Source of the DNA: a virus
IMG/VR virus record: IMGVR_UViG_3300047558_000077
Location: 62,001 to 126,000 of that record
Length of the DNA: 64,000 nt
Direction: 5' to 3' (one strand)
The notes under the pieces are model-generated. The model saw nothing but the letters and a program-made list of their open reading frames with translations. It did no database searches and was not told where the DNA came from. Positions 37,100 through 45,791 of the stretch are shown piece after piece; the first letter of the stretch is position 1; the number at the start of each line of letters is the position of its first letter. Made by a program: the position numbers and the translations under genes.

Positions 37100-38113
37100 A
37101 TGACGGTATATGTAGATAAGAAATATGTTTCTCTCCTCGCTCCTAAACTCAAGCAGTTCAAGCAGCGGGGAGAATTTTTATGGAACTTTCGTTGTCCTGT
37201 ATGTGGAGACTCACACAAGGACAAACTGAAAGCCCGTGGATACATCTACAAGCGCAAAGAAAACTTTGGCTTTATGTGTCATAACTGCGGCAGTTCAATG
37301 TCGTTACAGAAGTTTATCAAGTATGTTGATCCGCACCTGTATAACGAATATCAGTTGGAATCATTTGTTCAGTCTAATACAACTAACACAAAGGTTGATG
37401 TGAATGATTTTGTTAGCAAGCCTAAGTTTGTTAGCAAACCAAAGTCTATTCTACAAACCGATGCTGTAAGATTAAATAGTCTAAATCCATACAATCCTGC
37501 TAGACAATATATGGAGAATAGAAAGGTTCCTATTGATGAACTATTCTATACGGAAGACTTTGCTAAGTTTGTTAGAGATATGTTTCCAGAGAATGACAAA
37601 ACACTATATAAAGAGTCACGCATCATCATTCCATTCTACGACAAGGAAGGCAATCTTCTAGGTGTCCAGGGTCGAGCAATCGGTCCTTCCAAAATCAAGT
37701 ATATAACGATCAAAGGCGATGAAACATATCCTAAGATATTTGGTTGGAATAGAGTTGATACTAGCAAAACTATGTATGTGGTTGAGGGACCCATCGATTC
37801 TCTTTTTCTTAACAATTGCGTGGCTACTATGGATGCAAGTCTGTATATTGCGCCTTCTATAGTAGGTCTTGACTTTGACTATGTTTTCTGCTACGATAAT
37901 GAATCTCGCAACAAGCAAATCGTAAGCAACATGCGGAAAACAATAGACATGGGTCGTAAGATTTGTGTATGGCCCGATACTATTGAGCAGAAAGATATCA
38001 ATGAGATGGTTTTGGCAGGAATGCATCCAAGTCAAATTCAACATATCATAGATAGTAACACGTATGAAGGACTGATAGCAACAATGAAAATGAACCAGTG
38101 GAGCCGAGTATGA
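37100..38113 (+). CDS. 61: DNA primase (T4 gp61-like)
   Basis: 337 aa. N-terminal zinc site C32-x2-C35 ... C60-x2-C63, then TOPRIM domain with catalytic glutamate in YVVEGPIDSLFL and the acidic segment YVFCYDNE. Makes RNA primers with gp41 helicase (11409). AGGTGA upstream; ends overlapping thyX. Confidence 0.88.
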   Translation: MTVYVDKKYVSLLAPKLKQFKQRGEFLWNFRCPVCGDSHKDKLKARGYIYKRKENFGFMCHNCGSSMSLQKFIKYVDPHLYNEYQLESFVQSNTTNTKVDVNDFVSKPKFVSKPKSILQTDAVRLNSLNPYNPARQYMENRKVPIDELFYTEDFAKFVRDMFPENDKTLYKESRIIIPFYDKEGNLLGVQGRAIGPSKIKYITIKGDETYPKIFGWNRVDTSKTMYVVEGPIDSLFLNNCVATMDASLYIAPSIVGLDFDYVFCYDNESRNKQIVSNMRKTIDMGRKICVWPDTIEQKDINEMVLAGMHPSQIQHIIDSNTYEGLIATMKMNQWSRV

Positions 38114-38946
38114 ACACAGCGAAGATTATTGCGATAACACAGCCATTCGTAAAGACTGAGAACTATGATGAATACCTTTCTCTCTTAGAGAAGGGTGATA
38201 TATCTCCTGCGGAACGTCCGAACAAATATCTTACTGCCGAAGAGTTTATCGCATACACCGCCCGAGTATCAAATCCATCTAATCAGCATAACACACTAAC
38301 CGCACCAAAACTCCTAAAGTATCTAATCTCACATAAGCACTGGTCTCCTTTTGAGATGGTGTCTGTGACTATGGACATTGAAACAACTCGTGACATTGCT
38401 CACCAGATTGTTCGTCATCGTTCATTCTCATTTCAGGAGTTTAGTCAGCGTTATGCTGATCCCACAAAGGACATGGGTTTCGTAACAAGAGAAGCAAGGT
38501 TCCAAGATCACAAGAACCGTCAGAATAGTATTGATGTAGAAGAGATTGCCGATTTCCATACTGCATATACTATTAGAGACGATTTTACAGCACTACAATA
38601 CACAGTTATTGAACAGGCAAAAGTTGCTTATGATATAGCAATCAAGAATGGTATCGCCAAAGAACAAGCAAGAGCAGTTCTACCAGAAGGTCTAACCAAG
38701 ACTCGTCTATATATGTCAGGGACGCTTCGTTCTTGGATTCATTACATTGATGTTCGTGCCGAAGAAGGCACGCAGAAGGAACATCGTGAGATTGCTTTGG
38801 CGGCACAGAAAGAAATCTTGAAGCATTTCCCATCATTGGAAGAGTATTGGTTTCCAACTATGAGTTATTCTATTGAAAAAGTGGAACTCAATACAAAGAC
38901 AAGACCGTTTGGCGAAACTAAACCTTGGTGGAGATTTTGGTCATGA
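38110..38946 (+). CDS. thyX: Flavin-dependent thymidylate synthase
   Basis: 278 aa. ThyX signature RHRX7S at 102-112 (RHRSFSFQEFS). Converts dUMP to dTMP using methylene-THF and FADH2. ATG at 38110 overlaps the primase TGA. C-terminal part carries the usual RxYxSGTLRSWIHYIDVR motif. Acts with the class II RNR and deaminase to supply dNTPs. Confidence 0.95.
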   Translation: MNTAKIIAITQPFVKTENYDEYLSLLEKGDISPAERPNKYLTAEEFIAYTARVSNPSNQHNTLTAPKLLKYLISHKHWSPFEMVSVTMDIETTRDIAHQIVRHRSFSFQEFSQRYADPTKDMGFVTREARFQDHKNRQNSIDVEEIADFHTAYTIRDDFTALQYTVIEQAKVAYDIAIKNGIAKEQARAVLPEGLTKTRLYMSGTLRSWIHYIDVRAEEGTQKEHREIALAAQKEILKHFPSLEEYWFPTMSYSIEKVELNTKTRPFGETKPWWRFWS

Positions 38947-39143
38947 GTAAGCAACTTCTAAATCTAAGTTCAGAAGACTTTCATCAAAGATTTGGTGAAG
39001 TATATCGCCGAAATCTAGTAGACAAAAACATAAAGAGACCTTGCACTTTAGCACAATGGCAATCCCAGATAATCATTATTGGAGAACTGCCTACAAGTGG
39101 TTTGTCAATCTTTTGTGATATTAAAGATGTCCCATGGTGTTAG
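38943..39143 (+). CDS. Hypothetical protein, 66 aa
   Basis: ATGA overlap with thyX and 10-bp overlap with the next gene. Unknown. Confidence 0.6.
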   Translation: MSKQLLNLSSEDFHQRFGEVYRRNLVDKNIKRPCTLAQWQSQIIIIGELPTSGLSIFCDIKDVPWC

Positions 39144-39328
39144 AATTGAAAGACTACATAAAGAACAACTATGGTAAATGTAAAGTCTATGATCCTAAGA
39201 TAAAAAACTCATGTTCATGTATGAAAGATGGATGGTTAGGTCTTGCGTGTCCTAACTGGCAACCTGTGGAATGGAATAGTTTTGAAGAACGAATTGAAGA
39301 ATTGAAAAGAAACAAAGAGGAAGAATAA
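39134..39328 (+). CDS. Small cysteine-containing protein, 64 aa
   Basis: Four cysteines (C16, C27, C29, C39 region: KNSCSCMKDGWLGLAC) and an acidic helix at the end. Unknown. Confidence 0.58.
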   Translation: MVLELKDYIKNNYGKCKVYDPKIKNSCSCMKDGWLGLACPNWQPVEWNSFEERIEELKRNKEEE

Positions 39329-39329
39329 A

Positions 39330-39470
39330 ATGATTGAAGATATTGAACACTTCAAAAAGAAGTTAGAAGAAACTACAGACCCTATAGAAAGAAACAAATT
39401 AGTTAAGCAGATTGAACTATTGGAAGATGCTGTTGCGATCTATAGGCTTACACGACCAGAGGAAGAATAA
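39330..39470 (+). CDS. Small helical protein, 46 aa
   Basis: AAGAGGAAGAA upstream, stop directly abuts the RNR start. Coiled-coil-like (HFKKKLEETTDPIERNKLVKQ). Unknown. Confidence 0.55.
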   Translation: MIEDIEHFKKKLEETTDPIERNKLVKQIELLEDAVAIYRLTRPEEE

Positions 39471-41363
39471 ATGGAATCACTATATCAAGAGTTTATCTAT
39501 AAAAGCAGATACAGCCGCTATCTGCCAGAGAAGAATCGCCGTGAGAACTGGGACGAAACTGTAAATCGTTACCTGGATTTCATGGAGAACCATCTACAGA
39601 AGAACTTCAACTATAATATGCAGGACATTCGTCCTCGTCTCTATAACGCCATCTATGATCTCAAAGTTATGCCATCTATGCGTGCTTTGATGACCGCAGG
39701 TGTAGCATTGACTCGTGATAATACATGTGGTTATAACTGTTCGTTTCTTCCTATTGATGATCCTAAGGCATTTGACGAAGCCATGTTCATTCTACTATGT
39801 GGAACAGGTGTTGGATTTTCTGTTGAGCGCCAGTTCATCAATCAGTTGCCAGAGATTCCAGAAAAGTTGTTTGATTCTGAAACTGTAATCTCTGTTAGAG
39901 ACAGCAAAGAAGGATGGGCAAAGGCACTTCGTATGCTTATCTCACTTCTATATGCTGGTGAAGTTCCAAAGTGGGATCTAACAAAGGTTCGTCCTGCCGG
40001 TGCTCCACTAAAGACATTTGGTGGTCGTTCCTCTGGACCTGGTCCTCTTTCGGAACTATTCAAGTTTGTTGTAAAGATTTTTAGGAATGCTCACGGTCGT
40101 CGCTTGACTTCCTTGGAGTGTCATGATATTATGTGCAAGATTGGTGAGGTAGTGGTTGTCGGAGGCGTTCGTCGTTCGGCAATGATTTCACTTTCTAATC
40201 TTTCCGATGACCGTATGAGACATGCCAAGGCAGGTGCTTGGTGGGAAGCAAATCCACAGCGAGCATTGTCTAACAACTCTGCGGTGTATAACGAGAAGCC
40301 TGAAATCGGTTCATTCATGTCCGAGTGGCTGGCACTATACGAATCAAAATCAGGAGAAAGAGGACTATTCAGCCGTGAAGCATGTCAAAAGATCGCCAAG
40401 CGAAATGGACGCCGAGACCATGATCAGTTATTCGGCACAAACCCGTGTTCTGAAATTATCCTTAGACCATATGGATTTTGCAATCTTACCGAAGTGGTTA
40501 TCAGAGCCACAGACACCATTGAACAGATTAAGGAGAAGATTGAGATTGCTACTATTCTCGGTACTTTCCAGTCTACTCTCACTGACTTCCCGTATCTAAG
40601 AAAGATTTGGCAGAAGAATGCCGAAGAAGAAAGACTGCTTGGTGTTTCTCTAACAGGCATCTATGACTCTAAACTATTCAACAATCCAGATGACAAGGGC
40701 ATCAAGGAGCGCCTTGCGTCTCTTCGTGACTTTGCTGTTGAGGTAAATAATGGACTTGCTAACACTCTCGGTATTAATCCTGCTGCCGCTATCACTTGTG
40801 TTAAGCCTTCAGGCACTGTATCACAACTCTGCGACTCTGCTTCTGGGATCCATCCCCGTCATGCTAGTTACTATATTCGCCGTGTGCGTGCTGATAATAA
40901 GGACCCACTCACCAAGTTTATGAAGGACAATGGTGTGCCATGGGAGCCAGATGTTATGAAGCCAGACTCAACAACAGTATTCTCCTTCCCAATGAAGGCA
41001 CCAAAGGGTGCTGTTGTTAGGGACGACATTGACGCAATCAAGCATCTTGAACTATGGGCAGTGTATCAAGAGGCGTGGTGTGAACACAAGCCATCCGTTA
41101 CAATCAATGTAAGAGAACATGAATGGATGGATGTTGGTGCGTGGGTATATCGTCACTTTGATGAAATGTCTGGCGTATCATTCTTGCCTCATGATGGCGG
41201 TTCATATCGTCAGGCACCATACGAGGAGATTAGTGAAGACCTTTACAGGGCAATGTTACCATCTATTCCAAAGTCTCTTGATTGGGACAGTCTGGTTGAA
41301 ATGGAAGATAATGTTGAAGGTGTCCAGACATTGGCTTGCACTTCAGGAAGTTGTGAAATATGA
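39471..41363 (+). CDS. nrdJ: Class II (adenosylcobalamin-dependent) ribonucleotide reductase
   Basis: 630 aa, single-subunit RNR. Motifs: NTCGYNCSFLP, LLCGTGVGFSVER, TNPCSEIILRPYGFCNLTE with the radical-site cysteine, VKPSGTVSQLCDSASGIHPRH and C-terminal redox cysteines (LACTSGSCEI). No small-subunit gene, no oxygen needed, but host B12 required. Supplies dNTPs for phage DNA. Confidence 0.92.
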   Translation: MESLYQEFIYKSRYSRYLPEKNRRENWDETVNRYLDFMENHLQKNFNYNMQDIRPRLYNAIYDLKVMPSMRALMTAGVALTRDNTCGYNCSFLPIDDPKAFDEAMFILLCGTGVGFSVERQFINQLPEIPEKLFDSETVISVRDSKEGWAKALRMLISLLYAGEVPKWDLTKVRPAGAPLKTFGGRSSGPGPLSELFKFVVKIFRNAHGRRLTSLECHDIMCKIGEVVVVGGVRRSAMISLSNLSDDRMRHAKAGAWWEANPQRALSNNSAVYNEKPEIGSFMSEWLALYESKSGERGLFSREACQKIAKRNGRRDHDQLFGTNPCSEIILRPYGFCNLTEVVIRATDTIEQIKEKIEIATILGTFQSTLTDFPYLRKIWQKNAEEERLLGVSLTGIYDSKLFNNPDDKGIKERLASLRDFAVEVNNGLANTLGINPAAAITCVKPSGTVSQLCDSASGIHPRHASYYIRRVRADNKDPLTKFMKDNGVPWEPDVMKPDSTTVFSFPMKAPKGAVVRDDIDAIKHLELWAVYQEAWCEHKPSVTINVREHEWMDVGAWVYRHFDEMSGVSFLPHDGGSYRQAPYEEISEDLYRAMLPSIPKSLDWDSLVEMEDNVEGVQTLACTSGSCEI

Positions 41364-41608
41364 GTGAGTTCAAGGAAATCATAATCAAGGCAAGAGTCCT
41401 CAATACAAAAGAGGAACTTGCCAATATGATGAAACGAGACAAACATAGAAACTATACAGAAGATGATCTATTGCTTGTTTCAAGGTTCGTAGATACAAAT
41501 ACATTTACCCCATGGGCGGTCTTTGCTATAAAAGAAGAAAACACACCGTTCTCGGAATGGTTGAAGTTTGCTGCGCCTATGGAACTAACTGCGAAAGAGA
41601 TGGTATAA
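41360..41608 (+). CDS. Hypothetical protein, 82 aa
   Basis: Begins by ATGA overlap with RNR, ends by TAATG with the next gene. Unknown. Confidence 0.62.
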   Translation: MSEFKEIIIKARVLNTKEELANMMKRDKHRNYTEDDLLLVSRFVDTNTFTPWAVFAIKEENTPFSEWLKFAAPMELTAKEMV

Positions 41609-42009
41609 TGAAAAATCTAATCGTTGCTATGATGCTACTATCTACACCAGCACTTGCTGAAACAAATATCACCGTCAGCAAGTCGCATCAGATGATGCAG
41701 GTTGATAGTGACTATGGTTCTTATCAGTGGCCTGTTTCTACCGCTCGTAGGGGTTTCTATACCCCTACGGGCACCTTCCATGTTCAATCAATGGAGAAAA
41801 TGCATTATAGTCGCCTTTATGATTGGTCGCCTATGCCAAGCAGTATCTTCTTCAATGGAAATATCGCCATTCATGGAACACCGCATACAGGTAACCTAGG
41901 CAGACCCGCCAGTCACGGTTGTATCCGAATTTCTCCAACCAATGCAAAAACACTTTATGACATTGTATCCAAGGATAGAAACGGAACGACCATTAGAGTT
42001 ATTGATTGA
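41608..42009 (+). CDS. Secreted L,D-transpeptidase (YkuD fold)
   Basis: 133 aa. Signal peptide to ALA-ET (residue 18). YkuD active site H89-G ... S102-H103-G-C105-I-R107 (IHGT, ASHGCIRIS) intact. Such enzymes form 3-3 crosslinks or attach proteins to peptidoglycan; in a phage it may alter the host wall. Start at 41608 gives the signal peptide. Confidence 0.88.
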   Translation: MKNLIVAMMLLSTPALAETNITVSKSHQMMQVDSDYGSYQWPVSTARRGFYTPTGTFHVQSMEKMHYSRLYDWSPMPSSIFFNGNIAIHGTPHTGNLGRPASHGCIRISPTNAKTLYDIVSKDRNGTTIRVID

Positions 42010-42015
42010 TGGTTG

Positions 42016-42084
42016 ATGGTAAGGTGATTCGTCCTGAAACAAATCCTACTGGACATTCTGTTTTCATAACATTCACCTTACCAT
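42016..42084 (+). repeat. 12-bp inverted repeat in 3' region
   Basis: ATGGTAAGGTGA (42016-42027) / TCACCTTACCAT (42073-42084), perfect, 45-nt loop with inner GTCC/GGAC. No T run. Fills most of the 110-bp gap between the transpeptidase and the phosphoribosyltransferase. Confidence 0.7.
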
Positions 42085-42119
42085 TATTTAGTAATCTTGT
42101 GATTTAGACGGAGTTATTT

Positions 42120-42497
42120 ATGGATAAAAAATCAAATCTATTCCAACTGGGAGATTTTACATCCCACGCCGGAAACATTCTTCCCTGGAAAATAGAGGCA
42201 GATGCCCTAACTGACGAAGACTGGGAATGTCTCGCCAAGATGATTGCCGATAGATGTTCTTTTGGTTCTGTGTATGGCATTCCTCGTGGTGGTGTAAAAC
42301 TACAAAAAGCATTGGAAAAGTATGCTGAACCTAACAATCCATTTCGTCTTGTGGTAGATGATGTGTATACTACAGGTAAATCCATGAGAGAAGAAATGAA
42401 ACAAGGTGATATCGGTTTCGTTGTCTTTGCTCGTAATAAAGTTGACTTTGATCCAGAAAGATATGTTCGGGCACTATTTACAATGGATGCGACATGA
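42120..42497 (+). CDS. Phosphoribosyltransferase-like protein
   Basis: 125 aa. PRPP-binding loop V79-DDVYTTGKS (79-88) and SVYGIPRGGVKL of type I phosphoribosyltransferases (pyrE-like); shorter than cellular enzymes. Could salvage bases; substrate not clear. Confidence 0.75.
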   Translation: MDKKSNLFQLGDFTSHAGNILPWKIEADALTDEDWECLAKMIADRCSFGSVYGIPRGGVKLQKALEKYAEPNNPFRLVVDDVYTTGKSMREEMKQGDIGFVVFARNKVDFDPERYVRALFTMDAT

Positions 42498-42769
42498 CAG
42501 AAGACAATTTCAAAGACGGATATCGTCAAGGTTTTACTGATGGGTTCAAACTAGCAAAAGAAATCTATGACAAAGAGAAAGAACCATATAAACCTGTAGA
42601 TTTGTTTCATAAGAAATACAAAAATGATATGGATCATATTGGAGCACCTCCAGTGCCTTCAAATGCTTGTAAAGTTTGTGGTATGAGTTTTGTTGATGAA
42701 ATGGGTAGACCAAAAGTCATGGGTTATGTCTGTGTGCATGATAAGTGCCCATCAAGGATTACATGCTAA
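42494..42769 (+). CDS. Protein with C-terminal zinc-ribbon motif
   Basis: 91 aa. CKVCGMSF ... CVHDKC pattern near the end, charged start. ATGA overlap with the upstream gene. Unknown. Confidence 0.6.
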   Translation: MTEDNFKDGYRQGFTDGFKLAKEIYDKEKEPYKPVDLFHKKYKNDMDHIGAPPVPSNACKVCGMSFVDEMGRPKVMGYVCVHDKCPSRITC

Positions 42770-42770
42770 C

Positions 42771-42911
42771 ATGACCGACGAACGATTTAGATCCATAATG
42801 GCACTAATAATCAACATAACTCTTTTCATGCTGTTAGCAGAGGCCACTAATCTGTCCTTTGCTATCGGCGCTGTGTTAGGTATATGTGCTGCTTTTGTGT
42901 GGCTAGTGTAA
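42771..42911 (+). CDS. Small membrane protein, 46 aa
   Basis: Two hydrophobic stretches (IMALIINITLFMLLA; AIGAVLGICAAFVWLV). Start at 42771 right after the upstream stop. Unknown. Confidence 0.55.
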   Translation: MTDERFRSIMALIINITLFMLLAEATNLSFAIGAVLGICAAFVWLV

Positions 42912-42922
42912 GAGAACTATGT

Positions 42923-43264
42923 ATGGATGAACTGGACGAAATACTATTAGAACAACTACATGCTGCCAAAAGAAGTAAGAAACTGGTAAAGCGTATCAGA
43001 AAACTATTCAAGAATGATCCGGCCATTGATAAAGGCGAAGTCTATATAGATGGTAGAATACAGTTTTTTGAGAACATGATCCAAGATAAGTCATTGCTTC
43101 TCAAGAAGGTCAAAAAGAAGAAAGCAAAACAATCAGACTTGCTGTCAAGGAATCCTGTTTATGAATGGTACAGAAATACTATGCTCATTACCAATCTCGG
43201 TTATAAGATGTTTACGGATTCATTATCGCAGTATATGTCTTATTTCAGAAAGGATAAAACGTAA
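42923..43264 (+). CDS. Hypothetical protein, 113 aa
   Basis: Lysine-rich helical protein. Start 42923 (MDELDEILLEQLH) preferred over an upstream in-frame ATG within the membrane gene. TAATG overlap with the next. Unknown. Confidence 0.6.
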   Translation: MDELDEILLEQLHAAKRSKKLVKRIRKLFKNDPAIDKGEVYIDGRIQFFENMIQDKSLLLKKVKKKKAKQSDLLSRNPVYEWYRNTMLITNLGYKMFTDSLSQYMSYFRKDKT

Positions 43265-43482
43265 TGGCAGGAGAAAGAGCAGCCATATTTGGACAGTTTA
43301 TTGAAACGTATTCAGAGAGTGATGTTGGTGTTCTAGAACGAGAAGAAACCTATAGAGTATTGCTTGAGGTTCTAGAAGAGTTTGAAATAAAAGGTATGGA
43401 GACATATCTAAACATTGACCCCGCATTTGATGAAGTTTGGAATGAAAAGTATCCACCTGAGATAGAAGACTACGAAGAATAA
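43264..43482 (+). CDS. Hypothetical acidic protein, 72 aa
   Basis: Strongly acidic, helical. Unknown. Confidence 0.58.
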   Translation: MAGERAAIFGQFIETYSESDVGVLEREETYRVLLEVLEEFEIKGMETYLNIDPAFDEVWNEKYPPEIEDYEE

Positions 43483-43493
43483 CTATATAGTCC

Positions 43494-43910
43494 ATGATGA
43501 CATGGACATACAACAACGAACCACTTACAGAAATACCACAAGGATACGAGGCTTTCGTATATCTGATTACGAACACGGTCACTGGTAGAAAGTATGTTGG
43601 GAAGAAACTATTCAAGTTTACTCGCACATCCAAGAAAAAGGGCAAGCGAGTAAAGAAACAAGTTGATTCTGATTGGATTGATTACTATGGATCAAACAAA
43701 GAACTCCTATCGCACGTTGATCTATTCGGTAAAGAAAAGTTCAAACGAGAAATCTTGTATCTATGTAAGAGCAAAGGCGAGGCTTCGTATATGGAAGCGA
43801 AAGAACAGTTCAATAGGGATGCTTTGATTTCCGAAGAATACTATAACGAATGGATTATGGTAAGAGTAAGGAAATCTCACATCAAAAAATCACTTGACAT
43901 TCCGAAATGA
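43494..43910 (+). CDS. GIY-YIG-like nuclease
   Basis: 138 aa. FVYLITNTVTGRKYVGKK is the GIY-YIG core (Y-L-I and Y-V-G) and DWIDYYGSNKELL follows as in putative phage Seg-type endonucleases. Could be a homing nuclease or DNA-repair enzyme. Two ATG codons at 43494/43497. Confidence 0.7.
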   Translation: MMTWTYNNEPLTEIPQGYEAFVYLITNTVTGRKYVGKKLFKFTRTSKKKGKRVKKQVDSDWIDYYGSNKELLSHVDLFGKEKFKREILYLCKSKGEASYMEAKEQFNRDALISEEYYNEWIMVRVRKSHIKKSLDIPK

Positions 43911-43922
43911 CTATGCTATAAA
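43894..43922 (+). promoter_or_regulatory. Sigma70-type promoter
   Basis: TTGACA (43894-43899), 17 bp, TATAAA (43917-43922), inside the end of the nuclease gene; start codon of the glutaredoxin lies at the expected transcription start. Confidence 0.75.
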
Positions 43923-43932
43923 TGAGGTTATG

Positions 43933-44166
43933 ATGGCAATTGTAATGTATTCCAAACAAGACTGTCCCTTCTGCGACAAGGCAAGGGAACTCCTGCGTTC
44001 ACAAGGAAAGTTTTTCATCGAATATAAACTTGACAGAGACTTTTCCAGAGAGACTTTAAAGGCACTATTTCCTACCGCAAAAACTTATCCCGTAATAACA
44101 CTTGACAGCCGCTATATTGGCGGCTATAATGAGTTATCAAAACTGCATGAGGAAGGGAAATTGTAA
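43933..44166 (+). CDS. Glutaredoxin
   Basis: 77 aa. Active site C11-P-F-C14, TYPVITLDSRYIGGYNEL with the cis-proline and GG glutathione motif. May reduce the class II RNR. ATG 43933 preferred over 43930 by spacing from GAGG, but both would be leaderless or nearly so. Confidence 0.88.
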   Translation: MAIVMYSKQDCPFCDKARELLRSQGKFFIEYKLDRDFSRETLKALFPTAKTYPVITLDSRYIGGYNELSKLHEEGKL

Positions 44167-44408
44167 TGTGGATCTCAGAATTAGATTCCGCACAATTAGG
44201 AACTGTAAAAATCGGATCGTTTCATTCCAAGGATGAGGCCATAGAGGCGACCAACAAATGGTTAAATGAAACGAAAATTTCTGATGGCGAAGAAGAAGTT
44301 ACCATGGGTGAATGGATCAACGATAGTTGGACAGATGAAATTTTCATCTTCGAGGAAAATGATTATGAATGGGAATATGAAGATGAAGATGGAGAGGAAG
44401 ATGATTGA
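44166..44408 (+). CDS. Very acidic hypothetical protein
   Basis: 80 aa, last 20 residues almost all D/E/Y. One-base overlap with the glutaredoxin gene. DNA mimic or regulatory role possible but unproven. Confidence 0.6.
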   Translation: MWISELDSAQLGTVKIGSFHSKDEAIEATNKWLNETKISDGEEEVTMGEWINDSWTDEIFIFEENDYEWEYEDEDGEEDD

Positions 44409-44661
44409 CAAGTATGCTCTCAAGGAAGACCTAAAGAACGGTGTTGTTACCGTTGTCTTTGAAAAGAAGGACGGAACAGAACGCACCATGCGGGCTACTC
44501 TTTCCGATAACTATGTTCCACAGGTATTGTCAGAGTATGATGGACAGGTTGCTAAGCCTGCTCGCCAGCTAAATGATGATGTTCAGGCAGTATGGGATAT
44601 TGACGCTAATGGTTGGCGTTCATTCCGTATTGATTCTGTCAAACAACTATTGAAGGAGTGA
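44401..44661 (+). CDS. SH3-barrel-like phage protein
   Basis: 86 aa. GVVTVVFEKKDGTERTMRATL and VQAVWDIDANGWRSFRIDSV match small phage proteins annotated as SH3 beta-barrel fold. Function unknown. Confidence 0.62.
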   Translation: MIDKYALKEDLKNGVVTVVFEKKDGTERTMRATLSDNYVPQVLSEYDGQVAKPARQLNDDVQAVWDIDANGWRSFRIDSVKQLLKE

Positions 44662-44663
44662 TA

Positions 44664-44762
44664 ATGGCGCATCCGCATAAGAATAGACCTCGCAAGGGTC
44701 GTCGTAAGATTGGTTCTACAAAACGCAAGGCTCGTCGTCTCAAAGGAAGAAAGAAGAAGTAA
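44664..44762 (+). CDS. Tiny highly basic protein, 32 aa
   Basis: GAAGGAGTGATA gives a strong ribosome-binding site. Over half K/R (PRKGRRKIGSTKRKARRLKG). May bind nucleic acid; joined to the next gene by TAATG. Confidence 0.6.
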   Translation: MAHPHKNRPRKGRRKIGSTKRKARRLKGRKKK

Positions 44763-45022
44763 TGCCTATCAATCTACCAGAAGGAATCCACAAAATGAAG
44801 GGTCTAGACAAGGCCAAGATTATCAATGTGTCTGCTACGTCCGAAGGCATCAACTTTTATGATGGTCTGGCACTATTGCTTATTGGTCTAAAACTAACCG
44901 ATCATCTTCCAACTTGGACATGGATCGAGATCCTCGCTCCTCTTTGGGTGCCTTTCATGTTGTCTTGGTTTGTTCGCCTAGTAAAGGGAACTTTCTTTAC
45001 CGATGATGAGGATGAAGAATAA
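44762..45022 (+). CDS. Membrane protein, 86 aa
   Basis: Hydrophobic segments at about 33-46 and 55-72, acidic tail. TAATG overlaps on both sides. Unknown. Confidence 0.62.
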   Translation: MPINLPEGIHKMKGLDKAKIINVSATSEGINFYDGLALLLIGLKLTDHLPTWTWIEILAPLWVPFMLSWFVRLVKGTFFTDDEDEE

Positions 45023-45315
45023 TGTCTGCTGATAACGGCATCTATGTTTTGCTAACAGAAACAGAAAAAGGTCCAGAGTATCGTGTAGCCTATGCCCAGG
45101 CGATTGACAACATTTACGGAAAGTTCAACGAGGAACTATGCCGTTATGAAGGAGACATTCAACAGATCCGTTCCGTATTTGAGGACTCTCAAGTATTTCA
45201 TACACTTAACGAGGCACTTGACTTTGCTGAAGGTATGGAGTATGATTATGAATATCTTGAAGACGGAATATGTGTGATAAATGAGTTCAAAGACTACAGT
45301 CATATCTTTACCTGA
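45022..45315 (+). CDS. Conserved small phage protein, 97 aa
   Basis: SADNGIYVLLT opening and a middle EALDFAEGMEYDYEYLEDG, a small family frequent in phages; unknown function. Confidence 0.65.
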   Translation: MSADNGIYVLLTETEKGPEYRVAYAQAIDNIYGKFNEELCRYEGDIQQIRSVFEDSQVFHTLNEALDFAEGMEYDYEYLEDGICVINEFKDYSHIFT

Positions 45316-45322
45316 GAAAAAT

Positions 45323-45778
45323 ATGGCAAAGATTGTATTACACGGACATCCTAAAAAGATTACCAGACAAGAGTTAATACAATCTGCTGCCTTCTTTAGC
45401 GACCATCTGCTGAAAAAACTTAGCAAGAATGTTACGGTGGTCATCAAACTCAAAAACAATCTATATAAGACGACCAAATGTTTCGGTCTATGCACCTATA
45501 CAGACGACGACATTAGAACTTCTAATCATCGTGAGTTTGAGATAGAAATGGACTCGGACTTTGGTCGTCCTTTTATGTTGAGAACACTAGCACATGAACT
45601 TGTCCATGTTAAACAATACGCCCGAGGTCAACTCATTGAAATGTCCGGACCATATCAGAAATGGAACGGTGTAATGTTTAGTGAGAATAAGGTGCCTTAT
45701 AAGAAACTGCCTTGGGAGGTAGAAGCATTACAGTTAGAAAAAGAACTGTATGAGTTATGGAAGCAACATCGTGGCTAA
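45323..45778 (+). CDS. Zinc metallopeptidase-like (HExxH) protein
   Basis: 151 aa. L-A-H-E-L-V-H-V-K-Q motif with a downstream E in PWEVEALQLE as possible third ligand, SprT-like. Start 45323 chosen; ATG 45281 within the previous gene is an alternative. Substrate unknown. Confidence 0.65.
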   Translation: MAKIVLHGHPKKITRQELIQSAAFFSDHLLKKLSKNVTVVIKLKNNLYKTTKCFGLCTYTDDDIRTSNHREFEIEMDSDFGRPFMLRTLAHELVHVKQYARGQLIEMSGPYQKWNGVMFSENKVPYKKLPWEVEALQLEKELYELWKQHRG

Positions 45779-45791
45779 TAAGGAGAAGAAA

